Assembly (NCBI GenBank): GCA_014385265.1
Contig: JACRTJ010000001.1
Coordinates: 1 to 64,000, forward strand
DNA: 64,000 bases
Direction: 5' to 3'
DNA from: Enterocloster hominis (ex Liu et al. 2021)
Lineage (GTDB): Bacteria > Bacillota > Clostridia > Lachnospirales > Lachnospiraceae
Shown piece after piece: positions 40,918 to 49,911 of the stretch. The translations under genes and the position numbers were made by a program. The notes beneath the pieces are model-generated. The model had not been told where the DNA came from, did not search any database, and saw nothing but the letters and a program-made list of their open reading frames with translations. Every line of letters begins with the position of its first letter. The first letter of the stretch is position 1.

Positions 40918-41991
40918 ATGAAAACAAAGGTGATTAAAATAAAAGATAAAACAAGACCGGAGGACGGGGAGCTTCTGGAGGCAGCAGAGATATTGAGAAG
41001 CGGCGGCCTGGTGGCCTTCCCCACCGAGACGGTCTACGGCCTGGGAGCCAACGCCCTGGACGAGGCGGCGGCAAAAAAGATCTATGCGGCCAAGGGGCGT
41101 CCGTCGGATAATCCGCTGATCGCCCATATCTCGTCCATGGAGGAGCTTCCGGCCCTGGTGCGGGAGATCCCGGAGGCGGGAAGGAAGCTGGCGGAAAAAT
41201 ACTGGCCGGGCCCGCTGACCATGATCTTTCCGAAAAAGGATGTGGTGCCCTATGGGACCACAGGCGGGCTGGATACGGTGGCGGTCCGGATGCCGTCGGA
41301 TCCGGTGGCGAACCGGCTCATAAAGCTGGCTGGTATTCCGGTGGCAGCGCCCAGCGCCAATACCTCCGGGCGGCCGAGTCCCACCCGGGCGGAGCATGTG
41401 ATCGAGGACATGGACGGGAAGATCGAGATGATCCTGGACGGCGGCCAGGTGGGCATCGGCGTGGAATCCACCATTGTGGACGTGTCCGGCCCGGTTCCCA
41501 CTCTTTTAAGGCCGGGAGCCGTCACTCTGGAGATGCTCCGGGAGACCCTGGGCCAGGTGGAGGTGGATCCGGCGATCCTGGGGCCGGTGAAGGGCGATGT
41601 GAAGCCCAAGGCGCCGGGGATGAAATACCGGCACTATGCTCCGAAAGCGGATATGGTCCTGGTGGAGGGAGCCATGGAGGACGTGGTGGACTACATCAAC
41701 CGGGAGGCGGCGAAAGCCATGGGAGCCGGAAAGAGAGTGGGGATCATCTGCACCAGGGAGAGCAGGGACCTGTATCCCCAGGGACTTCTGGAGGTCATCG
41801 GCAGCAGGAGCCAGGAGGAGACGGTGGCCCACAACCTGTTCGCGGTGCTGCGGGATTTCGATGACCGCCAGGTGGACTGTATTTTTTCCGAGAGCTTTTC
41901 CGAGGACCAGCTGGGCCAGGCCATCATGAACCGGCTCTGCAAGGCAGCGGGATATCATATTGTGAAATGCGGCGGGCCGTCGGAGGAATAG
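40918..41991 (+). CDS. L-threonylcarbamoyladenylate synthase (Sua5/YwlC type)
   Basis: This 357-residue enzyme makes threonylcarbamoyl-AMP for the t6A37 tRNA modification. The YrdC domain (about 20-205) contains LVAFPTETVYGLGANA, SDNPLIAHI and SANTSGRPSPT. The C-terminal Sua5 domain (about 220-357) shows PGMKYRHYAPKADMVLVE. The two-domain form distinguishes Sua5 from single-domain TsaC. Downstream it is followed 29 bases later by a dCMP deaminase gene. Confidence 0.93.
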   Translation: MKTKVIKIKDKTRPEDGELLEAAEILRSGGLVAFPTETVYGLGANALDEAAAKKIYAAKGRPSDNPLIAHISSMEELPALVREIPEAGRKLAEKYWPGPLTMIFPKKDVVPYGTTGGLDTVAVRMPSDPVANRLIKLAGIPVAAPSANTSGRPSPTRAEHVIEDMDGKIEMILDGGQVGIGVESTIVDVSGPVPTLLRPGAVTLEMLRETLGQVEVDPAILGPVKGDVKPKAPGMKYRHYAPKADMVLVEGAMEDVVDYINREAAKAMGAGKRVGIICTRESRDLYPQGLLEVIGSRSQEETVAHNLFAVLRDFDDRQVDCIFSESFSEDQLGQAIMNRLCKAAGYHIVKCGGPSEE

Positions 41992-42020
41992 GCGGCATAC
42001 CGGTAAAAATGGAGGGCATC

Positions 42021-42509
42021 ATGTCAGAAAAAAGAAAAGGCTATATTACATGGGACGAATATTTCATGGGCGTCGCAAAGCTGTCGGCCATGCGTTCCAA
42101 GGATCCCAGCACCCAGGTGGGGGCCTGTATCGTCAGCGAGGACAATAAGATCCTGTCCATGGGCTACAACGGCTTTCCCAAGGGCTGCTCCGATGATGAA
42201 TTTCCCTGGGGAAAGGGCGACCCGGACGATTACAACGATAAATATTTATATGTGACCCACAGCGAGCTGAACGCTATTTTAAATTACCGGGGCGGGAGCC
42301 TGGAGGGGAGCAAGCTGTACGTGACCCTGTTCCCCTGCAACGAGTGTGCCAAGGCTATCATCCAGGCCGGGATCCGGACCATTATCTACGAAAGCGACAA
42401 GTATGCCGATACCCCCGCCACCCGGGCGTCCAAGCGGATGCTAAATGCGGCGGGAGTCCGGTATTACCAGTACAGCCCCACGGGAAGAAAGATCGAGTAT
42501 TATGTGTAA
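42021..42509 (+). CDS. dCMP deaminase (ComEB/Dcd-type cytidine deaminase fold)
   Basis: This 162-residue zinc deaminase converts dCMP to dUMP. It has THSELNAI (HxE zinc/catalytic motif, about 75-82) and PCNECAKAII (PCxxC, about 104-113), plus an N-terminal DEYFMGVAKLSAMRSKDPSTQVGA. The ATG at 42021 has GGAGG upstream; earlier in-frame codons extend into the previous gene. The C-terminal stop overlaps the start of the radical SAM gene. Confidence 0.92.
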   Translation: MSEKRKGYITWDEYFMGVAKLSAMRSKDPSTQVGACIVSEDNKILSMGYNGFPKGCSDDEFPWGKGDPDDYNDKYLYVTHSELNAILNYRGGSLEGSKLYVTLFPCNECAKAIIQAGIRTIIYESDKYADTPATRASKRMLNAAGVRYYQYSPTGRKIEYYV

Positions 42510-44424
42510 AAAATTTCTGCTGGCGGCAGTGAACGCCAGATATATCCACTCCAATCCGGGCGTTTACAGCCTGCGGGCCTTTGCAAAGGAACGGCTTCCG
42601 GAGGCGGAGATCCAGATTGCGGAGTATACCATCAACCATCAGATGGATCGGATCTTACAGGACATTTACAGGAAAAAGCCGGATTTTGTCGGCTTTTCCT
42701 GTTATATATGGAACATTTCCCAGGTGTATGAGCTGGTCAGGGACTTAAAACAGGTATTGCCGGAAACGGAGATCTGGTTGGGCGGGCCGGAGGTGTCCTA
42801 TGACAGCGGCAGGATCCTTTCCCAGGAGCCGGAGATCCGTGGGATCATGCGCGGAGAGGGGGAGCTGACCTTCTCCCAGGTGGCGGAAGCGTACCTGGCA
42901 GCGGAGGACCGTCTGGCGGCAGAGGATCCAGAGGACAGGCTCCTGGCCCGCCTGGAGGGGATCCTGGGGATCACCTACCGGGACGGCTCCGGAGAGATCC
43001 GTGAAAACGGTCCCCAGCGCCTCCTTTCTATAGATGAGATCCCATTTTATTATAAGGATATGGCAGGCTTTGAAAACAGGATCGTTTATTATGAGAGCAG
43101 CCGCGGCTGTCCCTTTTCCTGCAGCTACTGCCTGTCCTCCATCGACAAGTCGGTGCGGTTCAGGAGCCTTTCTCTGGTGAAAAAGGAGCTGGATTTCTTT
43201 CTGGAAAGGAAGGTCCCCCAGGTAAAATTCGTGGACCGGACCTTTAACTGCCGGAGGGAGCATACCCTGGGGATCTGGAAGCATATCCTGGATCATGACA
43301 ACGGTGTCACCAACTTTCATTTTGAGGTGTCGGCGGATCTGTTCGACCAGGAGGAGCTGGAAATGATCGGCCGGATGCGGCCCGGACTCATTCAGCTGGA
43401 GATCGGCGTCCAGTCCACCAATCCGGATACCATCCGGGAGATCCGGAGGAAAATGGACCTTACGAAGCTTGAGGCCGCTGTGGACAGGGTCCATGGATAC
43501 CGGAATACCCACCAGCATCTGGATCTGATTGCCGGACTGCCCTGGGAGGGGCTGGATTCCTTTTTACAATCCTTTGACGACGTGTACCGTATGGAGCCGG
43601 ACCAGCTCCAGCTGGGCTTTTTAAAGGTGCTGAAGGGCTCTTATATGGCATCCCAGGCCGGGGCCTACGGCCTCCGTTACCGGATGACGCCGCCCTATGA
43701 GGTATTGTCCACCCGCTGGCTCTCCTATGGGGATGTGATCCGGTTAAAGGCCATGGAGGAAATGGTGGAGGTCTATTATAACAGCGGCCAGTTTTCCAAT
43801 ACCTTAAAGCTTCTGGAGCAGGAATATCCCTCTCCGTCGGAGCTGTTCCTGGATCTGGCCGCGTATTATGAGGACCATGGCTTTGCCGGCCTGAGCCACA
43901 GCCGAATGGCCAGATATGAGATCCTTTATGGGTTTATAAAGGAGAGGGAGGAAAGGAAAACGGGCCATGGACAGACCGGGGAGGCCGCTTCGGACACATG
44001 CCTTTCAGCCTTTCGGGACCGGCTCATGGAGGATCTGTATTTAAGAGAAAATGCCAAAAGCCGTCCGTCCTTTGCCATGGACCAGGGGCCCTTTAAGGAC
44101 AGGATCCGGGAGTTTTTCCAGACCGAGGAGCAGGAAAGAAGGTGGCTTCCGGCTTATAAGGATCATGACAGCCGCCAGATGGCGAACATGGCCCATTTAG
44201 AGGCCATGGAGGACGGGAGCTTCCTCCTGTTTGATTACAAGGAACGGGATCCTTTATGGAAAAATGCCCGGACCTTGCGGTTCACATATGAAGAAACATG
44301 TGCAGGCACAGAAAGAGGAGAGTATGAGAGAATCAAAGAAGGCCAGAGCAGAACGGGTGGACGCCATCCTGGCGCGGCTGGACGCGGAGTATGGCACCGA
44401 GTACCGCTGCTATCTGGATCATGA
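42502..44424 (+). CDS. B12-binding-domain radical SAM protein with DUF4080
   Basis: This 640-residue protein has an N-terminal cobalamin-binding-like Rossmann domain (about 1-130; VGFSCYIWN, WLGGPEVSYD), the radical SAM cluster motif RGCPFSCSYC (CX3CX2C, about 207) with downstream VDRTFNC and GVQSTNPDTIREI, and a C-terminal DUF4080 region. It probably modifies a substrate by radical chemistry; no target is evident. The ATG at 42502 overlaps the deaminase stop (8 bases). Its 3' end overlaps nth by 101 bases, unusually long, and its last 20-30 residues look like a frame-shadow tail. Confidence 0.85.
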   Translation: MCKKFLLAAVNARYIHSNPGVYSLRAFAKERLPEAEIQIAEYTINHQMDRILQDIYRKKPDFVGFSCYIWNISQVYELVRDLKQVLPETEIWLGGPEVSYDSGRILSQEPEIRGIMRGEGELTFSQVAEAYLAAEDRLAAEDPEDRLLARLEGILGITYRDGSGEIRENGPQRLLSIDEIPFYYKDMAGFENRIVYYESSRGCPFSCSYCLSSIDKSVRFRSLSLVKKELDFFLERKVPQVKFVDRTFNCRREHTLGIWKHILDHDNGVTNFHFEVSADLFDQEELEMIGRMRPGLIQLEIGVQSTNPDTIREIRRKMDLTKLEAAVDRVHGYRNTHQHLDLIAGLPWEGLDSFLQSFDDVYRMEPDQLQLGFLKVLKGSYMASQAGAYGLRYRMTPPYEVLSTRWLSYGDVIRLKAMEEMVEVYYNSGQFSNTLKLLEQEYPSPSELFLDLAAYYEDHGFAGLSHSRMARYEILYGFIKEREERKTGHGQTGEAASDTCLSAFRDRLMEDLYLRENAKSRPSFAMDQGPFKDRIREFFQTEEQERRWLPAYKDHDSRQMANMAHLEAMEDGSFLLFDYKERDPLWKNARTLRFTYEETCAGTERGEYERIKEGQSRTGGRHPGAAGRGVWHRVPLLSGS

Positions 44425-44980
44425 AACGCCCTGGCAGCTCCTGATCGCCGTGATCTTAAGCGCCCAGTGTACCGACGCCCGGGTCAACATCGTCACAAAG
44501 GAACTGTTTAAAAAATACAGGAGCCTGGAGGATTTTGCGGCGGCAGAGCTTTCGGAGCTGGAGCAGGACATCCACTCCACGGGCTTTTATCACATGAAGG
44601 CAAAAAATATCATTTCCTGCTGTAAGGATCTGGTGGAAAAGCACGGAGGCACCGTTCCCAGGGAGCTTTCGGAGCTGACGGCCCTGGCGGGAGTGGGAAG
44701 AAAGACGGCCAACGTGATCCGGGGCAATGTATACGACGATCCAAGCATCGTGGTGGATACCCATGTGAAGCGGATCTCAAAAAAGCTGGGGCTCACAAAG
44801 GCTGATGATCCGGAGAAGGTGGAATATGAGCTGATGGAGGTGCTGCCAAAGGATCACTGGATCCTATGGAATATCCATATCATCACCCTGGGCCGCACCA
44901 TCTGTACTGCCAGAAATCCCAAATGCAGCCAGTGCTTCTTACGGGAGCTGTGTCCGTCGGCAGGAGGTATGAAGGGATGA
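44324..44980 (+). CDS. nth: Endonuclease III
   Basis: This 218-residue bifunctional DNA glycosylase/AP lyase removes oxidised pyrimidines. It has the HhH motif ELTALAGVGRKTANVI (about 116-131) with catalytic Lys, the Asp in VDTHVKRISKKLGL (about 144), and a [4Fe-4S] cluster C-x6-C-x2-C-x5-C (about 194-210). AGAGGAG before 44324 decides the start; upstream in-frame codons lie in the radical SAM gene. It ends with ATGA shared with the exonuclease gene. Confidence 0.95.
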   Translation: MRESKKARAERVDAILARLDAEYGTEYRCYLDHETPWQLLIAVILSAQCTDARVNIVTKELFKKYRSLEDFAAAELSELEQDIHSTGFYHMKAKNIISCCKDLVEKHGGTVPRELSELTALAGVGRKTANVIRGNVYDDPSIVVDTHVKRISKKLGLTKADDPEKVEYELMEVLPKDHWILWNIHIITLGRTICTARNPKCSQCFLRELCPSAGGMKG

Positions 44981-45753
44981 TGGCAGAGCGGGAGAGGAAT
45001 ATAGTGAATGCGGCAGACTCCTATGTGGCCATTGATCTGGAGACCACAGGGATCGGGGCAAAGCGGGAAAAGATCACGGAGATCGGCATGGTGAAGGTGG
45101 AAAACGGAGCGGTGACAGATACGTACCATACCCTGGTGAACCCAGGCCGTCCCATACCGGAGCACATTACGGAGCTGACCGGGATCGACGACGATATGGT
45201 AAAGGACGCTCCCATGATCCAGGACGTGATCGGGGAGGTCATCGCCTTCTGCGGAACGCTTCCGGTCCTGGGCCACCAGATCATGTTTGACTATGGCTTT
45301 CTGGTCCAGGCGGCGGTCAATGGGAAGCTACGGTTTGAGCGGTCCGGCATCGACACCTTAAAGCTCTGCCGGAAATTCATGCCGCCGGAGGAAAAGAAGA
45401 ACCTGGCGGCGGCCTGCGCCTATTTCCATGCGGCCCAGGACACGGCTCATCGGGCCCTTTCAGACGCCATGGCGGCCCACGAGCTGTACCAGGCCATGAA
45501 GCGGCTGCATCTGTCCGGCAATGAGGATGCTTTTGCGCCCAAGGTCCTCCAGTACAAGGCAAAAAAGGAAAGGCAGGCTACCCAGAGGCAAAAACAACAC
45601 TTGCATGATCTGCTAAAATATCATAAAATAGAGTTGACTGTCCCCATAGATTCCATGTCGGGAAATGAGATCTCCAGAGTGACCGACCGAATTATCTTTA
45701 CCCATGGAAGGATTCCGGAAAATGAGAGGGGCAGGGATAAGAAACCGGAATAA
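44977..45753 (+). CDS. DEDDh 3'-5' exonuclease (DnaQ/PolC-epsilon-like)
   Basis: This 258-residue protein has the DEDDh exonuclease motifs: VAIDLETTGIG (ExoI, about 19-29), GHQIMFDYGFL (ExoII Asp, about 97-107) and HRALSDAMA (ExoIII His and Asp, about 156-164). A C-terminal basic region (about 190-258) may bind nucleic acid. Possible roles are DNA proofreading/repair or RNA processing. Start ATG at 44977 overlaps the nth stop (ATGA), an operon of two DNA-repair-type enzymes. Confidence 0.88.
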   Translation: MMAERERNIVNAADSYVAIDLETTGIGAKREKITEIGMVKVENGAVTDTYHTLVNPGRPIPEHITELTGIDDDMVKDAPMIQDVIGEVIAFCGTLPVLGHQIMFDYGFLVQAAVNGKLRFERSGIDTLKLCRKFMPPEEKKNLAAACAYFHAAQDTAHRALSDAMAAHELYQAMKRLHLSGNEDAFAPKVLQYKAKKERQATQRQKQHLHDLLKYHKIELTVPIDSMSGNEISRVTDRIIFTHGRIPENERGRDKKPE

Positions 45754-45783
45754 AGATAAAATGAAATAAAAGAGGTGAAAGTC

Positions 45784-45900
45784 ATGATAAATATGAATAA
45801 TAAAAAAACAAAGAAGATCATCTCCACCATCGTTGTGGTCCTGGTGGTTGCGGCTATGGTGATCCCCATGATCCTGGGCTCCTTAATGTCTATGATGTAA
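45784..45900 (+). CDS. Small membrane protein, 38 residues
   Basis: The reading frame encodes a basic N-terminus (NNKKTKKI) followed by one membrane helix (about 12-33; SDS-type hydrophobic run IISTIVVVLVVAAMV, then PMILG). AAGAGGTGA lies upstream of the ATG and the stop is 12 bases before the VanW gene. Similar short single-helix proteins precede VanW-type genes in related bacteria, as far as I recall. The function is unknown. Confidence 0.6.
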   Translation: MINMNNKKTKKIISTIVVVLVVAAMVIPMILGSLMSMM

Positions 45901-45912
45901 AAGGAGAGGGAT

Positions 45913-47592
45913 ATGAGAAAATATGTATGGAGTACAGGTACGGCTGCGATGATGGCGGCCGGCCTGTTTTTTGCAGAGCCATTTCCTGCCCAGGCTGCGG
46001 AACCCATGCCGGCGGGAGTCTCCGTGGACGGAGAGAGCCTGGAGGGGCTCACTGAGGCCGAGGCGGAGGAGCAGGTGCAGAGCCGGGTGGACGAGAAGCT
46101 GGCCCGGGAGGTCGCGCTGACCATCGGGGAAATGTCCTTTGCGGCCAGCTCCGGCGATCTGGGCATCGCCTGGAAAAATGAGGACCAGGTGAGGCAGGCC
46201 TTAAAGGATGCAGAGGTCAAAGGCAATCTGATCCAGAGATATATGAAGAAAAAGGATCTGGAAGCGGAGCCGGTGGATCTGGAGCTGGAATTTTCCGCAG
46301 ATCCGGAGAAGATCTCTGCGTTTGTGGATGCGGAATGTAAGGACGCGGTCCGGGAGGCCTCTGATGCCTCCATTACCAGGGAAAACGGTGAATTTGTACT
46401 TACCCCGTCAGTGGTGGGGACCACCGTGGATCCGGAGGCCACAGGGGCAGCCATCGGAGAGGCTGTGAGCCAGGCAGACGGCGTTTCGGGAACGGTCTCT
46501 GCTGCTGCAGTGGTGACAGAAAAGCAGCCGGAGATCACCACAGAGGAGCTGTCCTCTATTAAGGACGTGCTGGGGACCTTTTCCACCAGCTTTAAGACCA
46601 GCGGCGCTTCCCGTTCCACCAATCTCCAGGTGGGAGCGGCCAAGATAAATGGCCGGGTGCTGATGCCGGGGGAGGTGCTGTCGGGATATGAGTGCATGCA
46701 GCCCTTTACGGTCGCCAATGGCTACCGGGCGGCCACGGCCTATGAGAACGGGCGGTCTGTGGACAGCATCGGCGGCGGCGTATGCCAGATATCCACGACC
46801 CTTTATAACGCTTCTCTGCTGGCGGAGCTGGAGATCGTCCAGAGGCAGAACCATTCCATGACCGTGGGATATGTGAAGCCGTCCATGGACGCGGCCATTG
46901 CCGGAACGTATAAGGATATCAAGATCCGGAATCCATACGATACGCCCATTTATGTGGAAGGGGTCACCTCCGGAAAGACGCTGACCTTTACCATTTATGG
47001 AAAAGAAACAAGACCGGCAAACCGGACCCTGAAATTTGAGTCTGTGACGCTCCAGGTCATGGGAGCCGGAGCGCCCATTGAGCAGGTGGACAATTCCCTG
47101 GCCCCGGGAGCCAGGGTCAAGGTGGACTCCGGCCATACGGGTCTTAAGTCGGAGCTTTATAAGTGCGTATATGTGGACGGAGAGCTGAAGGAGCGGACCC
47201 TTTTAAATAAGGATACGTATAACGCCTCCAGGCCCATTTACCGGGTGGGACCGGCGGCTCCGGCAGTAACGGATCCAGGTGCAGCGGTGCCTGGAGCGGA
47301 TCCGGCGGCTCCGTCCGGCGGGACTTCAGAAACGCCTGCGGGAACCACACCTCCGGCAGTGCCGGAGACCCCGGCGGCGGAAAATACGCCTCCGTCGGAG
47401 GTTCCGCAGGGGCCGGGCTATACGCCTGGTCCAGGGATGCCCGGAGACCCGGCTGGAAACAGCAGTCCGGGAGGAAATGAAGGACCCGGCCAGAATGCGG
47501 GTCCTGGAGGTCCTGGAGCAGAGAACGGCGGCGGAGCGCCTGGCCCCGGCGGTGAGCCGGGACCTGGGAATCCAGCCGGACCGGGAGCATAG
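45913..47592 (+). CDS. Secreted VanW-family protein with Pro/Gly-rich tail
   Basis: This 559-residue protein has a signal peptide (MRKYVWSTG, Ala-rich core, AQAA cleavage near 29), a PG_binding_4-like region (about 35-200), a VanW domain (about 215-420) and then about 120 residues rich in Pro, Gly, Ala and Thr. VanW/YoaR-like proteins are found with cell-wall functions and vancomycin resistance clusters, but most clostridial ones have no known role. A repetitive C-terminal tail may pass through the wall. AAGGAGAGG precedes the ATG. Confidence 0.88.
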   Translation: MRKYVWSTGTAAMMAAGLFFAEPFPAQAAEPMPAGVSVDGESLEGLTEAEAEEQVQSRVDEKLAREVALTIGEMSFAASSGDLGIAWKNEDQVRQALKDAEVKGNLIQRYMKKKDLEAEPVDLELEFSADPEKISAFVDAECKDAVREASDASITRENGEFVLTPSVVGTTVDPEATGAAIGEAVSQADGVSGTVSAAAVVTEKQPEITTEELSSIKDVLGTFSTSFKTSGASRSTNLQVGAAKINGRVLMPGEVLSGYECMQPFTVANGYRAATAYENGRSVDSIGGGVCQISTTLYNASLLAELEIVQRQNHSMTVGYVKPSMDAAIAGTYKDIKIRNPYDTPIYVEGVTSGKTLTFTIYGKETRPANRTLKFESVTLQVMGAGAPIEQVDNSLAPGARVKVDSGHTGLKSELYKCVYVDGELKERTLLNKDTYNASRPIYRVGPAAPAVTDPGAAVPGADPAAPSGGTSETPAGTTPPAVPETPAAENTPPSEVPQGPGYTPGPGMPGDPAGNSSPGGNEGPGQNAGPGGPGAENGGGAPGPGGEPGPGNPAGPGA

Positions 47593-47602
47593 GAGAGTCG
47601 GA

Positions 47603-48172
47603 ATGAGAAAGATCGAGCGGGAACCCCATGGCAGGGGACGCTTTGTGCCGGGCCAGGATCTGGTGGTGGCCGGATGCATCGGCAAGGCGGGAGCTCTGGC
47701 TGCCATGGAAAAGAAAAAAGAAGCGCTGGAGGCCAGATTCCATGGCGTATTTCTGGACCGTCTTAAAACGGCGGCGGAGAGATCTCTGGATCTGCCCCAG
47801 GAATTTTTTGAGGATCCTGGCGTAACTGAATGGGAATATGTGGAGGAGGGCGGCATTCTGGCCGCCCTCTGGAATATATCGGGGGCCTATGAGCAGGGGA
47901 TCTCATTTTCCCTTCTGAAGATCCCGGTGAGCCAGGAGATCATAGAGGTATGCGAACTATTTGATTTAAATCCCTACCGTCTCCGTTCGGGCCATTGTAT
48001 GCTGATGGTCTCAGACCATGGATGGGATCTGGCGGAACGGCTCAGGGAAATGGGAGCCGAGGCGGCGGTCATCGGAAAGGTGGAGCGGGGGATCGCCAGA
48101 AAAATGACGGGTCTTGGCAGCACCGGGTTTCTGGAGCGGCCTCAGCCGGACGAGGTATTAAAACTGGGATAA
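47603..48172 (+). CDS. AIR-synthase-related (PurM/HypE C-terminal-like) protein
   Basis: This 189-residue protein has an AIRS_C-type fold, with DPGVTEWEYVEEGGILAALWN (about 72-92), a segment resembling ISGAYEQG and KIPVSQEIIEVCE (about 108-120), and a final GLGSTGFLER. Such stand-alone AIRS_C domains have no known activity; they resemble HypE and ThiL parts. The ATG at 47603 is set by AGGAG; the long frame upstream is an arginine-rich shadow of the VanW gene tail. Confidence 0.75.
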   Translation: MRKIEREPHGRGRFVPGQDLVVAGCIGKAGALAAMEKKKEALEARFHGVFLDRLKTAAERSLDLPQEFFEDPGVTEWEYVEEGGILAALWNISGAYEQGISFSLLKIPVSQEIIEVCELFDLNPYRLRSGHCMLMVSDHGWDLAERLREMGAEAAVIGKVERGIARKMTGLGSTGFLERPQPDEVLKLG

Positions 48173-48264
48173 AAAAGCTGTCCGGAGGAAGATACGGGGA
48201 AGGCCTTCGGAAAATATGTGATGGATCGGGGACGGGGAAACCTGAGGATATAAGGAGGCGCGTT

Positions 48265-48747
48265 ATGCGTGAAAAGATTCTGACCATTATGGAAAAAAAC
48301 AGCCGGATCGATCTGGCGGACCTGGCCGCTCTCCTGGGAGAGAGCGAGATCGCGGTGGCCAATGAGATCGCCGATATGGAGAAGGAAAATATCATCTGCG
48401 GCTACCATACGATGATCAACTGGGACAAGACCGGGGAGGAGCTGGTGACTGCCCTGATCGAGGTAAAGGTGACGCCACAGAGGAATATGGGATTTGAAAA
48501 GATCGCGGAGCGGATCTACCAGTACAGTGAGGTGAATTCCGTTTATCTCATGTCCGGAGCGTATGATTTTACGGTGATCGTAGAGGGAAAGACCATGCGC
48601 CAGATCGCCCAGTTCGTTTCGGAAAAGCTGTCCACCATGAATTCTGTCTTGAGCACAGCAACCCATTTCATCCTGAAAAAATATAAGGACCATGGAACCG
48701 TCATGTGCGAAAGACCAGAAGATGAAAGGATGATGATCACCCCGTGA
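48265..48747 (+). CDS. Lrp/AsnC-family transcriptional regulator
   Basis: This 160-residue protein has an N-terminal HTH (MREKILTIMEKNSRIDLADLAALLG, about 1-25, in part) and a C-terminal RAM/AsnC effector domain (about 75-150: VTALIEVKVTPQ, SVYLMSGAYDFTVIV). AAGGAGG (48251) precedes the ATG; the longer frame upstream is ignored. Its stop overlaps the aminotransferase start (GTGA), so it likely controls and is coupled to that gene, a common clostridial pair. Confidence 0.9.
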   Translation: MREKILTIMEKNSRIDLADLAALLGESEIAVANEIADMEKENIICGYHTMINWDKTGEELVTALIEVKVTPQRNMGFEKIAERIYQYSEVNSVYLMSGAYDFTVIVEGKTMRQIAQFVSEKLSTMNSVLSTATHFILKKYKDHGTVMCERPEDERMMITP

Positions 48748-49910
48748 GAAACCCGTTATCAGAAACCATCACAGCCATCCCCCCGTCGGGGATCCGTAAA
48801 TTTTTTGACATCGTAAGCGAGATGAAGGACGCCATATCCCTGGGCGTAGGTGAACCGGATTTTGACACGCCCTGGCACATCCGGGATGAAGGGATCTATT
48901 CCCTGGAGAAGGGGCGGACCTTTTATACGTCCAACGCAGGACTGAAGGAGCTGAAGCTGGAGATCAGCCGGTATTTAGAGCGGCGGTTTGACGTGGGCTA
49001 TGACCCGGACCGTGAGATCATGGTCACTGTGGGAGGAAGCGAGGCCATCGATATTGCTCTCCGGGCCATGCTGGATCCGGGAGACGAGGTGCTGATCCCT
49101 CAGCCAAGCTACGTTTCCTATGTGCCGTGTACCATTCTGGCCGGAGGCGTTCCGGTGACGGTTGAGCTGGAAGAAAAGGACCGGTTCCGCCTCACAAAGG
49201 AAAAGGTGCTGGAAAAGCTCACACCTAAAACAAAGATCCTGGTGCTTCCATTTCCCAACAATCCCACCGGCTCTATCCTGGAGAAGGAGGATCTGGAGGC
49301 GATCGCCGACGTGGTCCGCGAGAAGGACCTGTTCGTGATCTCAGATGAGATCTATTCGGAGCTGACCTATGGGAGACATCACTGTACCATCGCGGCTCTT
49401 CCTGGGATGAAAGAGAGGACTGTACTGATCAATGGCTTTTCCAAATCCTATGCCATGACTGGCTGGCGGCTGGGCTACGCCTGCGCTCCGGAGGCGATCC
49501 TGAGGCAGATGCTGAAGATCCACCAGTATGCCATCATGTGCGCGCCCACCACCAGCCAGTATGCGGCGGTGGAGGCCTTAAGAAACGGAGACCGGGACGT
49601 GGAGGAGATGCGGGAGGCCTATGACCAGAGACGGAGGTTCCTGGTCAAGGCTCTGAGAGACATGGGCCTTGACTGCTATGAGCCCCAGGGGGCTTTTTAC
49701 GTATTCCCCTGCATTAAAAAGTTTGGTATGAGCTCCGATACGTTTGCGTTGCGGCTTTTGGAGCAGGAGAAGGTGGCTGTGGTGCCTGGGACTGCCTTTG
49801 GAGACTGCGGAGAGGGATATCTGAGGATTTCTTACGCGTATTCGCTCCAGGACCTTAAGCGGGCCCTGGAGCGTATGGGCCGGTTTGTGGCCAGCCTGGA
49901 GGAAATGTAG
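48744..49910 (+). CDS. PLP-dependent class I/II aminotransferase
   Basis: This 388-residue aspartate-aminotransferase-family enzyme has GVGEPDFDTPWHI (substrate region, about 33-45), the SDEIYSELTYG segment with PLP Asp/Tyr contacts (about 200-210), NGFSKSYAMTGWRLGY (Lys for PLP, about 228-243) and a C-terminal Arg in YLRISYAYSL. The GTG at 48744 overlaps the regulator stop. The amino donor is unknown; it may be under Lrp-type control. Confidence 0.9.
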   Translation: MRNPLSETITAIPPSGIRKFFDIVSEMKDAISLGVGEPDFDTPWHIRDEGIYSLEKGRTFYTSNAGLKELKLEISRYLERRFDVGYDPDREIMVTVGGSEAIDIALRAMLDPGDEVLIPQPSYVSYVPCTILAGGVPVTVELEEKDRFRLTKEKVLEKLTPKTKILVLPFPNNPTGSILEKEDLEAIADVVREKDLFVISDEIYSELTYGRHHCTIAALPGMKERTVLINGFSKSYAMTGWRLGYACAPEAILRQMLKIHQYAIMCAPTTSQYAAVEALRNGDRDVEEMREAYDQRRRFLVKALRDMGLDCYEPQGAFYVFPCIKKFGMSSDTFALRLLEQEKVAVVPGTAFGDCGEGYLRISYAYSLQDLKRALERMGRFVASLEEM

Positions 49911-49911
49911 A

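Noticed and set aside
47279..47602. Arginine-rich N-terminal extension of the AIR-synthase-related protein
   Set aside because: This is an alternative frame of the VanW proline/glycine tail; a good ribosome binding site exists at 47590-47600 for ATG 47603.
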